Assembly: GCA_943737045.1 (NCBI GenBank)
Contig: CALSFV010000256.1
Location: 248,001-312,000 of the forward strand
DNA: 64,000 nucleotides
Source: Parapristionchus giblindavisi
Lineage: Eukaryota > Nematoda > Chromadorea > Rhabditida > Diplogasteridae
Reading direction: 5' to 3'
The notes below the pieces were generated by a model that did not search any database, had not been told where the DNA came from, and saw nothing but the letters and a program-made list of their open reading frames with translations. Every line of letters begins with the position of its first letter. The first letter of the stretch is position 1. Both the position numbers and the translations under genes were made by a program. Below, in pieces: positions 47,183 through 59,497 of this stretch.

Positions 47183-47497
47183 TAGAGATCCGCATTCGTG
47201 CAATTGCACGACCGGTCGACCAATGTTCGACGTTAAATTGATGAAAAGTCATTCTGCGCGATTTTGACTCTTAATTTCGTGCAAAGTCGCGCATTTGGGC
47301 ATCATTTTCAAGCCATTTTCAGGCTTGATATCGGTTGTTTTTAACCGCTAATTCAATGGAAATAAATGAGAATGAGTCGACTGCGCGACTTTGAACGAAT
47401 ATTTTATTAATTATCATATGAATACCGTGCGCGCGATTTCTCATTCATTAATTAGTGAGAAATCATTTCTGAGCGACTGCACGTTTGCGGATCTCTA
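47183..47497. mobile_element. hAT-like MITE, 315 bp
   Basis: Ends TAGAGATCCGCA... / ...GCGGATCTCTA, flanked by TTATTCAC and TTGTTCAC (7 of 8 identical). It is an inverted relative of the element at 16825-17109. Confidence 0.85.
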
Positions 47498-47513
47498 TTG
47501 TTCACTATGTCTA

Positions 47514-47705
47514 ACAAGGGAATGGTCTCAATTCGGCCTGACTTTATGAGATGTGAATAATATGACTAAAATTAGTTATATATGGTGATCGCAAATCCGT
47601 TTTTAGACAGTGCCTAATCGACCTGAGCTTCGAGAAATTCGATACTAAAATTTGGCTATCTGGGCTGGTTGGTCGATTCGAAAGTTCGCGTGGTCTCCTA
47701 CACTA
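47514..47705 (+). repeat. Diverged half of the CAAGGGG foldback element
   Basis: Begins CAAGGGAATGGTCTCAATTC after TAA and keeps the GCCTAATCGACCT block of 7850-8280. The second half is missing. Confidence 0.6.
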
Positions 47706-48461
47706 AACTATCCCGATGGGTTTGTTAAAACATCTATCAACTCTCTAGACAACTTGCTACGTAGTGTAGTGGATAACGTGTCCACGTTCACTTTTTGGCA
47801 CCGTGTTTTTATGTAATTCATCCCGCTCAATTGTTCATCAATTGTTCACTATGTCTAAGTTATCCTTGTAACGCATAAATTTATAATTATTTATTTATTA
47901 TTATTCTGATTTTTCTCATGCACTGTATGCTGTCGTAGTCCGTGTAAAGTCATTTATTAAAGTCATTTAGTAGGTGATCATAATTATTGGTTTGAGCACC
48001 ATACTCAGCTTCATCAACTAAATAAATTTCTGCAGGAAAGAGTAATCTTTCGCATATATTTCTACTTTTCTATACGAAATTTGTGCTAATAAAATTATTA
48101 GAGTCATTTGAAGTCTTTATTTTATCAAAATTAAATATTTTTCAAATTTTGATTTTTTAGTGAAGTTATCCCCGCCCTCCAACCGTCTCAGTAGTGGTGC
48201 TAAATCGAGTTCAGTGCGCGCGCGATGACTCTCTGCGTCTCTGCCCATCGATCTGGTCTGATCATCTGGCCACTCTATCACTGATCTAGCAATGACACGG
48301 AACCGCTTCCTATCTTGCAATTTCCATTGAATTTGGGGTGTCACGTGTAGAAGGGATCTACTTTCTTTAGTTCTTCTTTCATCATCTTATGATCAGCAGA
48401 GATGTAGTTCTTCAGAAAAAGAACCTCTACACTTTGATCCTTTTGAATAGCGAGAGGATTG

Positions 48462-51105
48462 TCATAATAGATCTTGGAAGATCGTTGAATGACAAAATTT
48501 TGTACATTGATTAATTCGATCAAGCTGAATTTGAATATGTTTTTGTTTAAACAAAACATCGAAATAGATTGTTTATCATGATGGTTGATGTACTCTCCAA
48601 GTGTAATCTGTCAATTTCGAGCGAAAATCGAGAATCCACATTGCTATAATGATAGTGCATTAATCATATTCTCTATTTATACGGAAGCCCATTTATTTCG
48701 GTTAATAAATAACTATTCTCTTTTGTAAAATAAATCGTTGTGAGGTTGATAAATTAGCCGTTATGAGAGCTAAAAAATAGCATTCCAGTTACTTTTTTGC
48801 GAGTTTTTGATCATGATAGCTACATAAATATTATAAAATATGATGAAACATATCGTGTCTAAACCAAGGCCCGAAACAAATATCACGTTTCTCTAGGCTT
48901 TTATCACTATTAGAGTATCGAAATAATTATTTAGCAAATTTGAATTTTTAAATATATGATCATACCAGATCTTTATCAACGTCCATCACTGCTGCTTTGT
49001 TATCAGCTCCTCCATAACATGGAGCTGAGAAGATTGTAACCTGAGATCATTAAATTGGAATAAAATAAATAAAATAAAAATAATTTTAGTCTAACCAGTT
49101 TCTGTCCATGAAAGAATTCGTATCCATTCGGGACCATTTGATGGGCTCGAACAATCAATTCGAGATTATGTTTATCAAGGAATTCATCCAATGCCTGGAA
49201 GAAAAAGAAGGAGAGGAATGTGCATTAGAGATGGTATTCTTGAATTTATTGCCTAATTCTACTCTAATTTGTCATCATGTCAAAATTTTTCGTAATTGCA
49301 TTCTTAGCCATACTTTATAGTTATATCACAATCATCATTCAACCCGTTGTGGTATGGTATTTTATGTGTCTCTAATGCATTTCTCTGTGTATTTCATTAT
49401 CATGCTTACCTGAAACCCACATAAAGATATTACATAAAGATAAAGATACTACTATTCTTCCAAGCAAAACAAATACTCTACCGTATTCAGTTATCTATTC
49501 TACCTTTTCTCCAAATACATGAGCAGCTCCTCTAGGTGATGGTGTATAATAATGAGTTGATTTATCTGGATCAGACCTGCATAATCAATAATTCATATAA
49601 TAGTTAACATATTCTACTTTTTTTATTTTATTTTTGCATTTCAAAACTTAAAGTGTACTTATCATTTTCACTTGAAGTAGATTTGTAAGTCTACTTCAAT
49701 TAGTTTTTTTTTGCTGTAATGCATTTTGTCAAATGTTTTTTCACTTGAAGTAGACTTAAAGTCAACTTGAAGTTATTTAAAGTACACTCATTTTTGAAAT
49801 ATCAGAGTAATAAGAATACCAAGAATAAGAATACGAATAAGAATAAGAATACAAGAAAATAATACAGAATACCAAGTAAGATCAGCGACAACACCAATAT
49901 CAGGTATATCAGATGGTCTTTCGACCAAATTGATCTCCTCCAAGCGATCCAAATCCTTCGATATCCCTCCATGCATACACAGAATGACCTTGGAGATACG
50001 AGCACTCACCGGCATACACCAAAAGACTGTTTGGAAGAGCTCATACAAATCTTTACCATATCTATAGAAATCGAAGATCAACGATCAAAGATCAATATAT
50101 GTAGTCATACCTTTTCTTAACTTCAGAGAAGAAACCATAACCAATATTAACAGGACGAGATTCATGATTTCCACGTAGAAGAATCATCTTTTTCGGATAT
50201 AGGACCTATGTGCATTGATGGAATGAATAGTAGTTGATTGTATTGACTATACCTTATAAGAAAATAGAAGAAGAACAACTTCTAGGGAGAAATCTCCTCT
50301 ATCTACATAATCACCAAGAAAAACCTAGAATAATCCTTGACTGTATGATAAAATTGAGAAGAATATACGAACAATAGGGCAATTCTTTTAGCATAAAGGC
50401 ACGCCCCGGGCTAATTTAACTCCACTCCGGTACACTCTCACAGACAAAATAAAGCGAGAGTTTCAAATTAGCTCGAGGCGTGCCTTTAACTGAAAATAAT
50501 TTCACCTAGTGGTTCATAAATATAATTAGATTACATATGTGTGTGCTGGAGGATGTCCAAGAGCTTTGAATATAGTAAGAAGATCAAGATATTGTCCATG
50601 AATGTCACCAAATATCTTGCATGGAGCTGTCACCTAGATTAGATATCAACAGTGTTACATGATATTTATATTGAATACTTCAATCAATATTTAATTAATA
50701 TAAGAGTAAACACAATCGATATTTAATTAATGTTTAATTAAAATCAATCAATATTTAATTCAAATTTAGTTAACCTCAATCAAAACAGATTCACTCCAAA
50801 ACACTTCACGTGCTCTATAACAAAGTTCTTTCAATTCGGCCAATGTGAACAAGGCCTGAAGATATTATCGATTGATTGGTAGAATGAAATATGCAGTTAC
50901 TTGTGCCATAGTTGGATTCCAATTGATTAATCGTTCCACTACAGTATTCAGCCATGTAGTAACCTATATGTAGTAGACAAATCAATCGATAAATCAATAA
51001 TTTGGATAAGAATACCTTCTCCTTTTGTTGTGGATCTACAGGATTGACCACAAAGTTTGGTCTATTGGCGAATAATTTTCCATGAAGATCATTGTCCACA
51101 GACAT
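48462..51105 (-). CDS. PP1-like Ser/Thr protein phosphatase, copy 2
   Basis: Paralogue of the copy at 41352-44128, with the same eleven-exon structure and 332 residues. Exons: 51016-51105, 50901-50963, 50775-50855, 50535-50633, 50253-50324, 50111-50205, 49873-50061, 49504-49576, 49096-49194, 48966-49040 and tentatively 48462-48524. Motifs GDIHGQY, GDYVDRG, LRGNHES, CMHGGIS, RAHQMV and SAPCYGG are intact. Few residues differ (for example VTAPCKIF for VAAPCKIF). The alternative frame over the last exon extends to a natural stop here (..LKKVDPFYT) but is frameshifted in copy 1. The near-identity, including introns, indicates recent tandem duplication or gene conversion. Confidence 0.88.
50395..50487. 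repeat. Palindromic MITE, PP1 copy 2
   Basis: Same site as the copy at 43460-43552. Ends AAAGGCACGCCCCGGGCTAA / TTAGCTCGAGGCGTGCCTTT are better preserved here. Confidence 0.85.
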
Positions 51106-53438
51106 TGTAGAGGAATCGACCGAGTTGCGTTTATGAAATAGAATATAATGGTCAAAAGATGAACATTTCAGTCATTTGATAAAAGAATAGGTTTTAATTT
51201 ATAGGTATACGTTTGCATCTCCATTACATTTAGACTTGTAAGATCTTAACTTTAATATATTAATTAATCGTCCCTTGTTTTCAAAATAGGTCTGAAAAAA
51301 TAGTTCGGGGTGTCCCTAAATGACGGCCGCGGCCACAGCCACGAGAAGAACTCCCATCTTTTATAAACTTTAGTCTAACTTTGGATATTTCTGTGCGTAT
51401 GCGTTATCATATTAGATTGATTAACACCTTCCTCTATTTTTGATTGTCTCTTAGTCATTTGCATGTATCCTCAAATATAGCCGCAACTGACATCTGCTGA
51501 AAAGAAAGAGATTGAGAGTGATAGAGATGGAGACGGAATGGTAGATCACTCATATCGTCTCTCATCCATCGATCGATGAATCGTCTTATGTCTCTTTCTC
51601 TGGCTGTTCCCTGCCTTCTCTGTCTGATTTTCCCGCCGTTTTCATTTATCATCACGTTTCACTATGCTTTTTGATATTAATTTCGTAATTAATTCGCCCT
51701 CGCCTTCTTCCTCTTTAAGTGCCTATCTCTGTCTTTTTCTGCACTCCTATCTTCCTCCATCACTCTACCTTTATCTATCGTAATTATGGATATATCTAGC
51801 CTCGTCACCAGTCAATTCTGGATTTGTCTTTCTTTCATTTTCATATCTTATCGTTGTTGTTGTCTAGAAATTCTATTGTATTTCCATTTGCATATGATCC
51901 AATATCATATACATGCTACGTGTCCTCATTTTGTTTGCTTCATTTTCAGTTTTCGATCATCTTTTCAATCTCTCATTTTCATTCTTCAAAGCTCATCTAT
52001 GTATTGATCTTCTGTCGTTCGTTCATAATCAGTCATTCTTCCTACTCATCTCTTGCTATCTATCTCTCTTACATCCATTATCATACCAATCGATCACTAA
52101 GGAAGAGAGTAGATCATCGATCGATAATGTTTATGAGTGAGATGGGAGGAAGGGAAGTGAGCTTACCATCCTTTTGTGCGTCTTTATCTTGATATATTGC
52201 AACTCTCTGTTTATGTTGTATTTCTCTCTCTTCCAACCATCTGAAATTTATTCATATTCTTCTACCCCGCATTCAATAATAATTCGGAGGTCGTATCCAT
52301 GCAGCGTTACAAACAATTTGTCGATAAACGTGACGTCACGAGCGTAGACGTAGACGTTATGTCAACTTTTACGCCTTACGCCATGGATACGGTCTCAGAC
52401 GATGTGCGCAATGTGTCCTTCCTATTCTTATTTACTACACATTGTCCACGACTGTTCTTTGGCCCACGAGAGAGTGTGGCCAGTGTGGAGAGGGTCTCAA
52501 TTTGTTTATACATAATCATTTAAATCATTTCCAATCCTTTTCAGATGTCGACACGACACCTATCGCCACCACCGTAGATGACGTCTACTAAGATGACGTC
52601 ATTCTTGTGCAGATCCGTACAAGGTATGGTGCTTGACTTGGTTTTCTTCTCTGAAACATTACCTTTGACGGGAAGATCAAACCTTTCAATTTCTCATTCT
52701 ACAGGCCGAATCGTCGTTTCTCATCGTGATGACGGAAGAGCAAGCTCGTCTAGAAGCCTGTCGTCACGGCCTAGATGACATCAGATGGTAGACTCGGGAA
52801 CCTGAAGCTTCTTTAAAGGTACGAGCCTTCCTTGGATTCTCTTTCCTAATATGTTATGTTCAAGTCGCGAAAAGACGAAAATTTTGTGGAGATTTTGCCA
52901 ATCTTTTTTCCATGACTTTTGAACACAACCTCTGTTAGAATATACTTCATCTTCGTTACGTTATTGCCTTTGCCTTTGCCTTTACCCTTGTCAACGTCCT
53001 CTTGAGCAGTGACTCACTGATCTGTTTCGCTGACAGAAGGGTTTCTAGTTTTATACAAAGTGATCGTTCACAAAGCTCAAATGGTTGAATCTCGTAATTT
53101 GCTGTTTTGCAGGTCGAATCGTCACTATTGTCTTCGGAAGCTCGTCGTCCTCGTCGTTGATGGTCTGCCCGATGTGTTCTTCAGAAGTGGAGCGCCGCCA
53201 AGCTCCGATGTCCGCGTTCTGCCGGCGAATTCCAGCCCTTGCTGGAACTCTTTTCCGAAAAAATAAAGAATTTGGGGTTGTAAATGTTTGAAATCTGTGT
53301 CTAAGCCCGCGAAGTTAAATGGGCGGGGTCAGCATCGCTATATAAATTAGGTTAGCAAAAAATGGGCGGAGTCATGCATCGCTTTATGAGTATGGGAGCG
53401 GATGAGTATATGTAATTCGTTTGATAAGTCTTCTAATA

Positions 53439-53520
53439 GGGACCCATGGTCTAGTGGATAGTAGGTCGAACTGTCAATCCGATGGGTTGGTCGACAGGGG
53501 AGTTCGATCCCCGAGAAGGA
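53439..53520 (+). repeat. tRNA-derived Pol III element, copy 2
   Basis: As at 46065-46146; the boxes TGGTCTAGTGG and AGTTCGATCCC are kept. Confidence 0.6.
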
Positions 53521-54079
53521 TTAGCATAAGAAGACATTGCCCAACAGAACCCATCTCTTTTTGCCATTTTTTCTTGATGCATTTATGCTCTTCCTATGCA
53601 AACGTGGAGCATATGTCAGAGGTCCCACAGAATGATCATGAATCGCAAACTAACTTTTTTCCTACAATTGTAAAAATATTCTAAAATGCTATTTATCCTT
53701 TTGTTTCGAATGCACTATCAATGATTTTCAATGTTTATTGATGCAGAAGCAGAAAGAGTGTATACAAAATCAATAACGGACGATCACGGTAACATGTCAA
53801 AGCTGAAATAATTAAGCGCATAGCACTTAAAATGTGACTATAGTATGTTAGAGATGTTCACAAAGTTGTTACTCTATTGCTGAAGTTTGATCTTTGATCT
53901 TTATCCCCATTTTTTCGAACAATGGGCGAAGAAAACAGTTTTCGAAAGTTTTTTTAGTTGTTGAATTTCGCTTGTTATTTTCTGTTAAAAGAATATAAAT
54001 CTAACATTTAAAAACTTGAAATGTGACTATAGTATTAATTACAAGATGACTATAGTATTGATTACCATACAGGAAGTGG

Positions 54080-54214
54080 GGCACTACTTCAGAATAGGGT
54101 ACCAGTCCAAAATAATAGTATAATTGCCTAATTTGAACGTCCTTTCCTTTGTGTTTATTTCATTTTTCACGTCCTTTTGGATTTTCCCGGTGTACTAGTG
54201 CCGGAAGTAGTGCC
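54080..54214. mobile_element. Small TIR insertion private to the left arm
   Basis: Inverted ends GGCACTACTTC / GGAAGTAGTGCC, flanked by the direct repeat GGAAGTGG (54072-54079 and 54215-54222). The mirror arm near 56187-56194 has a single GGAAGTGG (read inverted) and no insertion, so it entered after the arms were made. Confidence 0.88.
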
Positions 54215-54952
54215 GGAAGTGGTTCCATTTCAGCGCTAGATCAGTGATAGAGTGGCCAGATCTCATCGATGATCAGACGAGATCGATGGGCAGAGACGCA
54301 GAGAGTCATCGCGCGCGCACTGAACTCGATTTAGCACCACTATTGAGACGAGTGGAGGGCGGGGATAACTTAACTAAAAAATCAAAATTTGAAAAATATT
54401 TAATTTTGATAAAATAAAGACTTTGTATGACTCTAATATTTTGATTGGCACATATTTCGTATGGAAAAGTCGAAATATGTGAGAAAGCTTTCTTGCAGAA
54501 ATTTATTTAGTTGATGAAGCTGAGTATGTTGCTCAAACCAATAATTATGATCACCTACTAAATGACTTTAATAAATCACTTGATGAATGAAACGCAAGCT
54601 ACAGTACCTGGGAAAAATCAGAATAATAATAAATAATAATAAATTTTAGCGTTATAAGGAGGATTAGATAGGACAGTAAATCTGCTATAAAACTTATACA
54701 TATCTTTCGCCTTATTTTAGTTGACGCGAAACAAATTTAATTCCAAAATTACCATAAACAAATTAAGTGCAACTTTTCGTATCGGTATTTTATTCAATGC
54801 GATTTAATATTTATTCATGAAAGGACAGAAAAAGTAATAGATGATTACTGCAGTATACCAAAACTAAAACAAGTGAGAGTACTTCGACGAAAAAGTAAGT
54901 AAAAAGTGCATGCCTTAAGAGGCCGGATCTGAGAAAATTTACCATTTTGCCC

Positions 54953-55460
54953 CCTCCCCGGACATTGCGCCAGGATTTTCGATATGGGCCCCCATACTCA
55001 TAGGGCCTGGGGTGGCTTTGACCTTGTTTACAAAAATGATGACGTCACCGCCTGTATTGCTCAATGCGGCGCAAAAGCGCCGAGTTCGTCGAAAATCTCG
55101 AAAATTCGTAATTTCACAACCGAATGAGCTAGAACCAAAATTCTTTTTGCAGTATGTTAGGCATGCCCAGAGTGCACCACAGCACCATTGGGATTGAAAT
55201 TTGCCCAACTCTGACATCGACTTTTTGAATGAGACTTTCACATTTTGCGATTTCTTTGTATCTGAGATTTAGTTCCGCGCATAATTTTCTTTATGGGGTG
55301 GTACCTCACTGCCATGGGCATCATGCCCACCCATGGCCATTATCGGATTCCGGCTCAATCTGAACGAAAAAGTGCCTTGAATGATCATCGCTCGGTTCCA
55401 GGTCGGCTTTTCCCGGCACTTTCCAATGACGTAATCTAGCCAAATGTAGATCCAAATGTA
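54953..55460. other. Palindrome spacer
   Basis: A 508-bp unique centre. The innermost 39 bp of both arms (TTAAGAGGCCGGATCTGAGA... inverted) look like TIRs of an element spanning about 54914-55499. The spacer has one CRE-like TGACGTCA at 55040-55047 and a minus-strand frame (54939-55241) with no recognisable domain. Confidence 0.6.
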
Positions 55461-56743
55461 GGGGCAAAATGGTAAATTTTCTCAGATCCGGCCTCTTAAG
55501 GCATGCACTTTTTACTTACTTTTTCGTCGAAGTACTCTCACTTGTTGTAGTTTTGGTATACTGCAGTAATCATCTATTACTTTTTCTGTCCTTTCATGAA
55601 TAAATATTAAATCGCATTGAATAAAATACCGATACGAAAAGTTGCACTTAATTTGTTTATGGTAATTTTGGAATTAAATTTGTTTCGCGTCAACTAAAAT
55701 AAGGCGAAAGATATGTATAAGTTTTATAGCAGATTTACTGTCCTATCTAATCCTCCTTATAACGCTAAAATTTATTATTATTTATTATTATTCTGATTTT
55801 TCCCAGGTACTGTAGCTTGCGTTTCATTCATCAAGTGATTTATTAAAGTCATTTAGTAGGTGATCATAATTATTGGTTTGAGCAACATACTCAGCTTCAT
55901 CAACTAAATAAATTTCTGCAAGAAAGAGTAATCTTTCTCACATATTTCGACTTTTCCATACGAAATATGTGCCAATCAAAATATTAGAGTCATCCAAAGT
56001 CTTTATTTTATCAAAATTAAATATTTTTCAAATTATGATTTTTTAGTTAAGTTATCCCCGCCCTCCACTCGTCTCAATAGTGGTGCTAAATCGAGTTCAG
56101 TGCGCGATGACTCTCTGCGTCTCTGCCCATCGATCTCGTCTGATCATCTGGCCACTCTATCACTGATCTAGCGCTGAAACGGAACCACTTCCTGTATGGT
56201 AATCAATACTATAGTCATCTTGTAATTAATACTATAGTCACATTTCAAGTTTTTAAATGTTAGATTTATATTCTTTTAACAGAAAATAACAAGCGAAATT
56301 CAACAACTAAAAAAACTTTCGAAAACTGTTTTCTTCGCCCATTGTTCGAAAAAATGGGGATAAAGATCAAAGATCAAACTTCAGCAATAGAGTAACAACT
56401 TTGTGAACATCTCTAACATACTATAGTCACATTTTAAGTGCTATGCGCTTAATTATTTCAGCTTTGACATGTTACCGTGATCGTCCGTTATTGATTTTGT
56501 ATACACTCTTTCTGCTTCTGCATCAATAAACATTGAAAATCATTGATAGTGCATTCGAAACAAAAGGATAAATAGCATTTTAGAATATTTTTACAATTGT
56601 AGGAAAAAAGTTAGTTTGCGATTCATGATCATTCTGTGGGACCTCTGACATATGCTCCACGTTTGCATAGGAAGAGCATAAATGCATCAAGAAAAAATGG
56701 CAAAAAGAGATGGGTTCTGTTGGGCAATGTCTTCTTATGCTAA

Positions 56744-56825
56744 TCCTTCTCGGGGATCGAACTCCCCTGTCGACCAACCCATCGGATTGACAGTTCGACC
56801 TACTATCCACTAGACCATGGGTCCC
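56744..56825 (-). repeat. tRNA-derived Pol III element, copy 3
   Basis: Mirror image of 53439-53520 in the right arm. Confidence 0.6.
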
Positions 56826-57456
56826 TATTAGAAGACTTATCAAACGAATTACATATACTCATCCGCTCCCATACTCATAAAGCGATGCATGACTCCGCCC
56901 ATTTTTTGCTAACCTAATTTATATAGCGATGCTGACCCCGCCCATTTAACTTCGCGGGCTTAGACACAGATTTCAAACATTTACAACCCCAAATTCTTTA
57001 TTTTTTCGGAAAAGAGTTCCAGCAAGGGCTGGAATTCGCCGGCAGAACGCGGACATCGGAGCTTGGCGGCGCTCCACTTCTGAAGAACACATCGGGCAGA
57101 CCATCAACGACGAGGACGACGAGCTTCCGAAGACAATAGTGACGATTCGACCTGCAAAACAGCAAATTACGAGATTCAACCATTTGAGCTTTGTGAACGA
57201 TCACTTTGTATAAAACTAGAAACCCTTCTGTCAGCGAAACAGATCAGTGAGTCACTGCTCAAGAGGACGTTGACAAGGGTAAAGGCAAAGGCAAAGGCAA
57301 TAACGTAACGAAGATGAAGTATATTCTAACAGAGGTTGTGTTCAAAAGTCATGGAAAAAAGATTGGCAAAATCTCCACAAAATTTTCGTCTTTTCGCGAC
57401 TTGAACATAACATATTAGGAAAGAGAATCCAAGGAAGGCTCGTACCTTTAAAGAAG

Positions 57457-57736
57457 GGGACCCATGAGTTGGCATGACTGACTCCCGCCACGATAAGCAT
57501 GCTGGCTATTGTTTATATTATATGGTAATTGGCGTAAGGGATAATGAGAAAATGAGAGAGAAAGTATGCAAATTCGATAAGCACTCTCTACATGCCTTGA
57601 AAGTTGTACTTTCAATGCTCATAGTGAGCTTTAAACATATCGGGAATCAATATCAGATATGTCTTTCGATTCGTGTGATGAATCTCTATCATACTATCCG
57701 AACAGTCTTATTACGAAAAAACTCGTGGGTCTCCAT
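57457..57736. mobile_element. 280-bp MITE private to the right arm
   Basis: Flanked by an 11-bp direct repeat CTTTAAAGAAG (57446-57456 and 57737-57747). Imperfect inverted ends GGGACCCATGAG / CTCGTGGGTCTCC. The left arm (52808-52818) and the first tandem copy near 45450 have a single uninterrupted site. A target duplication of 9-11 bp is typical of Mutator-like elements. Confidence 0.9.
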
Positions 57737-59236
57737 CTTTAAAGAAGCTTCAGGTTCCCGAGTCTACCATCTGATGTCATCTAGGCCGTGACGACAGGCT
57801 TCTAGACGAGCTTGCTCTTCCGTCATCACGATGAGAAACGACGATTCGGCCTGTAGAATGAGAAATTGAAAGGTTTGATCTTCCCGTCAAAGGTAATGTT
57901 TCAGAGAAGAAAACCAAGTCAAGCACCATACCTTGTACGGATCTGCACAAGAATGACGTCATCTTAGTAGACGTCATCTACGGTGGTGGCGATAGGTGTC
58001 GTGTCGACATCTGAAAAGGATTGGAAATGATTTAAATGATTATGTATAAACAAATTGAGACCCTCTCCACACTGGCCACACTCTCTCGTGGGCCAAAGAA
58101 CAGTCGTGGACAATGTGTAGTAAATAAGAATAGGAAGGACACATTGCGCACATCGTCTGAGACCGTATCCATGGCGTAAGGCGTAAAAGTTGACATAACG
58201 TCTACGTCTACGCTCGTGACGTCACGTTTATCGACAAATTGTTTGTAACGCTGCATGGATACGACCTCCGAATTATTATTGAATGCGGGGTAGAAGAATA
58301 TGAATAAATTTCAGATGGTTGGAAGAGAGAGAAATACAACATAAACAGAGAGTTGCAATATATCAAGATAAAGACGCACAAAAGGATGGTAAGCTCACTT
58401 CCCTTCCTCCCATCTCACTCATAAACATTATCGATCGATGATCTACTCTCTTCCTTAGTGATCGATTGGTATGATAATGGATGTAAGAGAGATAGATAGC
58501 AAGAGATGAGTAGGAAGAATGACTGATTATGAACGAACGACAGAAGATCAATACATAGATGAGCTTTGAAGAATGAAAATGAGAGATTGAAAAGATGATC
58601 GAAAACTGAAAATGAAGCAAACAAAATGAGGACACGTAGCATGTATATGATATTGGATCATATGCAAATGGAAATACAATAGAATTTCTAGACAACAACA
58701 ACGATAAGATATGAAAATGAAAGAAAGACAAATCCAGAATTGACTGGTGACGAGGCTAGATATATCCATAATTACGATAGATAAAGGTAGAGTGATGGAG
58801 GAAGATAGGAGTGCAGAAAAAGACAGAGATAGGCACTTAAAGAGGAAGAAGGCGAGGGCGAATTAATTACGAAATTAATATCAAAAAGCATAGTGAAACG
58901 TGATGATAAATGAAAACGGCGGGAAAATCAGACAGAGAAGGCAGGGAACAGCCAGAGAAAGAGACATAAGACGATTCATCGATCGATGGATGAGAGACGA
59001 TATGAGTGATCTACCATTCCGTCTCCATCTCTATCACTCTCAATCTCTTTCTTTTCAGCAGATGTCAGTTGCGGCTATATTTGAGGATACATGCAAATGA
59101 CTAAGAGACAATCAAAAATAGAGGAAGGTGTTAATCAATCTAATATGATAACGCATACGCACAGAAATATCCAAAGTTAGACTAAAGTTTATAAAAGATG
59201 GGGAGATCGTGCCGTGGCCGTCATTTAGGGACACCC

Positions 59237-59497
59237 GTTAGTTTGCGATAAGTAAATCTTGTGACTGGCGCACACGGATCGACCGTAATTTTTCACTGTA
59301 GGGGACAAGCCTAGTTCAGCAAGTTTTTGTTTGTTTCTTGTTGCTTCTTCCATTTTACAATCGTTTTGAGTAATTCAATAATTGCCAATCGATAAATGAA
59401 TGATCGGGAAAGAACCGGTGCTTGCGAGTTCGCGTTTGCGCCGTCGTTTTCATATTAGTTTGCGTAATTATAGCTTTGCTTCTCACAGCTCTTGGCC
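59237..59497 (+). promoter_or_regulatory. Upstream region of the zinc-finger gene
   Basis: The unique stretch between the palindrome and the ATG. A TTCTCACAG acceptor-like site lies 10 bp before the start codon and could be a spliced-leader or 5'UTR acceptor. No TATA-type element stands out. Confidence 0.4.

Larger units (their letters stand above)
44129..48300. other. Spacer of the PP1 tandem repeat
   Basis: Contains a tRNA-like Pol III element at 46065-46146, a hAT-like MITE at 47183-47497 and half of a foldback element at 47514-47705. It also shares blocks with the palindrome arms (46320-46600 and 47870-48300). Short open frames at 45301-45417 and 45662-45892 recur in diverged form in the other copies but do not form a convincing gene. 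Confidence 0.5.
51308..54952 (+). repeat. Left arm of giant inverted repeat
   Basis: Reverse complement of 55461-59236, nearly identical: long frames such as the 87-codon one at 53421-53684 recur without change at 56580-56843. It also overlaps the tandem PP1 duplication, resembling 44330-46500. It carries a private 135-bp insertion at 54080-54214. No confident gene. Confidence 0.93.
55461..59236 (-). repeat. Right arm of giant inverted repeat
   Basis: Mirror of 51308-54952. It carries a private 280-bp insertion at 57457-57736. The arm ends at the GGTGTCCCTAAATGACGG block, only about 260 bp before the zinc-finger gene start. Confidence 0.93.

Noticed and set aside
54939..55241. 100-codon minus-strand ORF in the palindrome spacer
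   Set aside because: No domain, no splice support, overlaps the presumed TIR.
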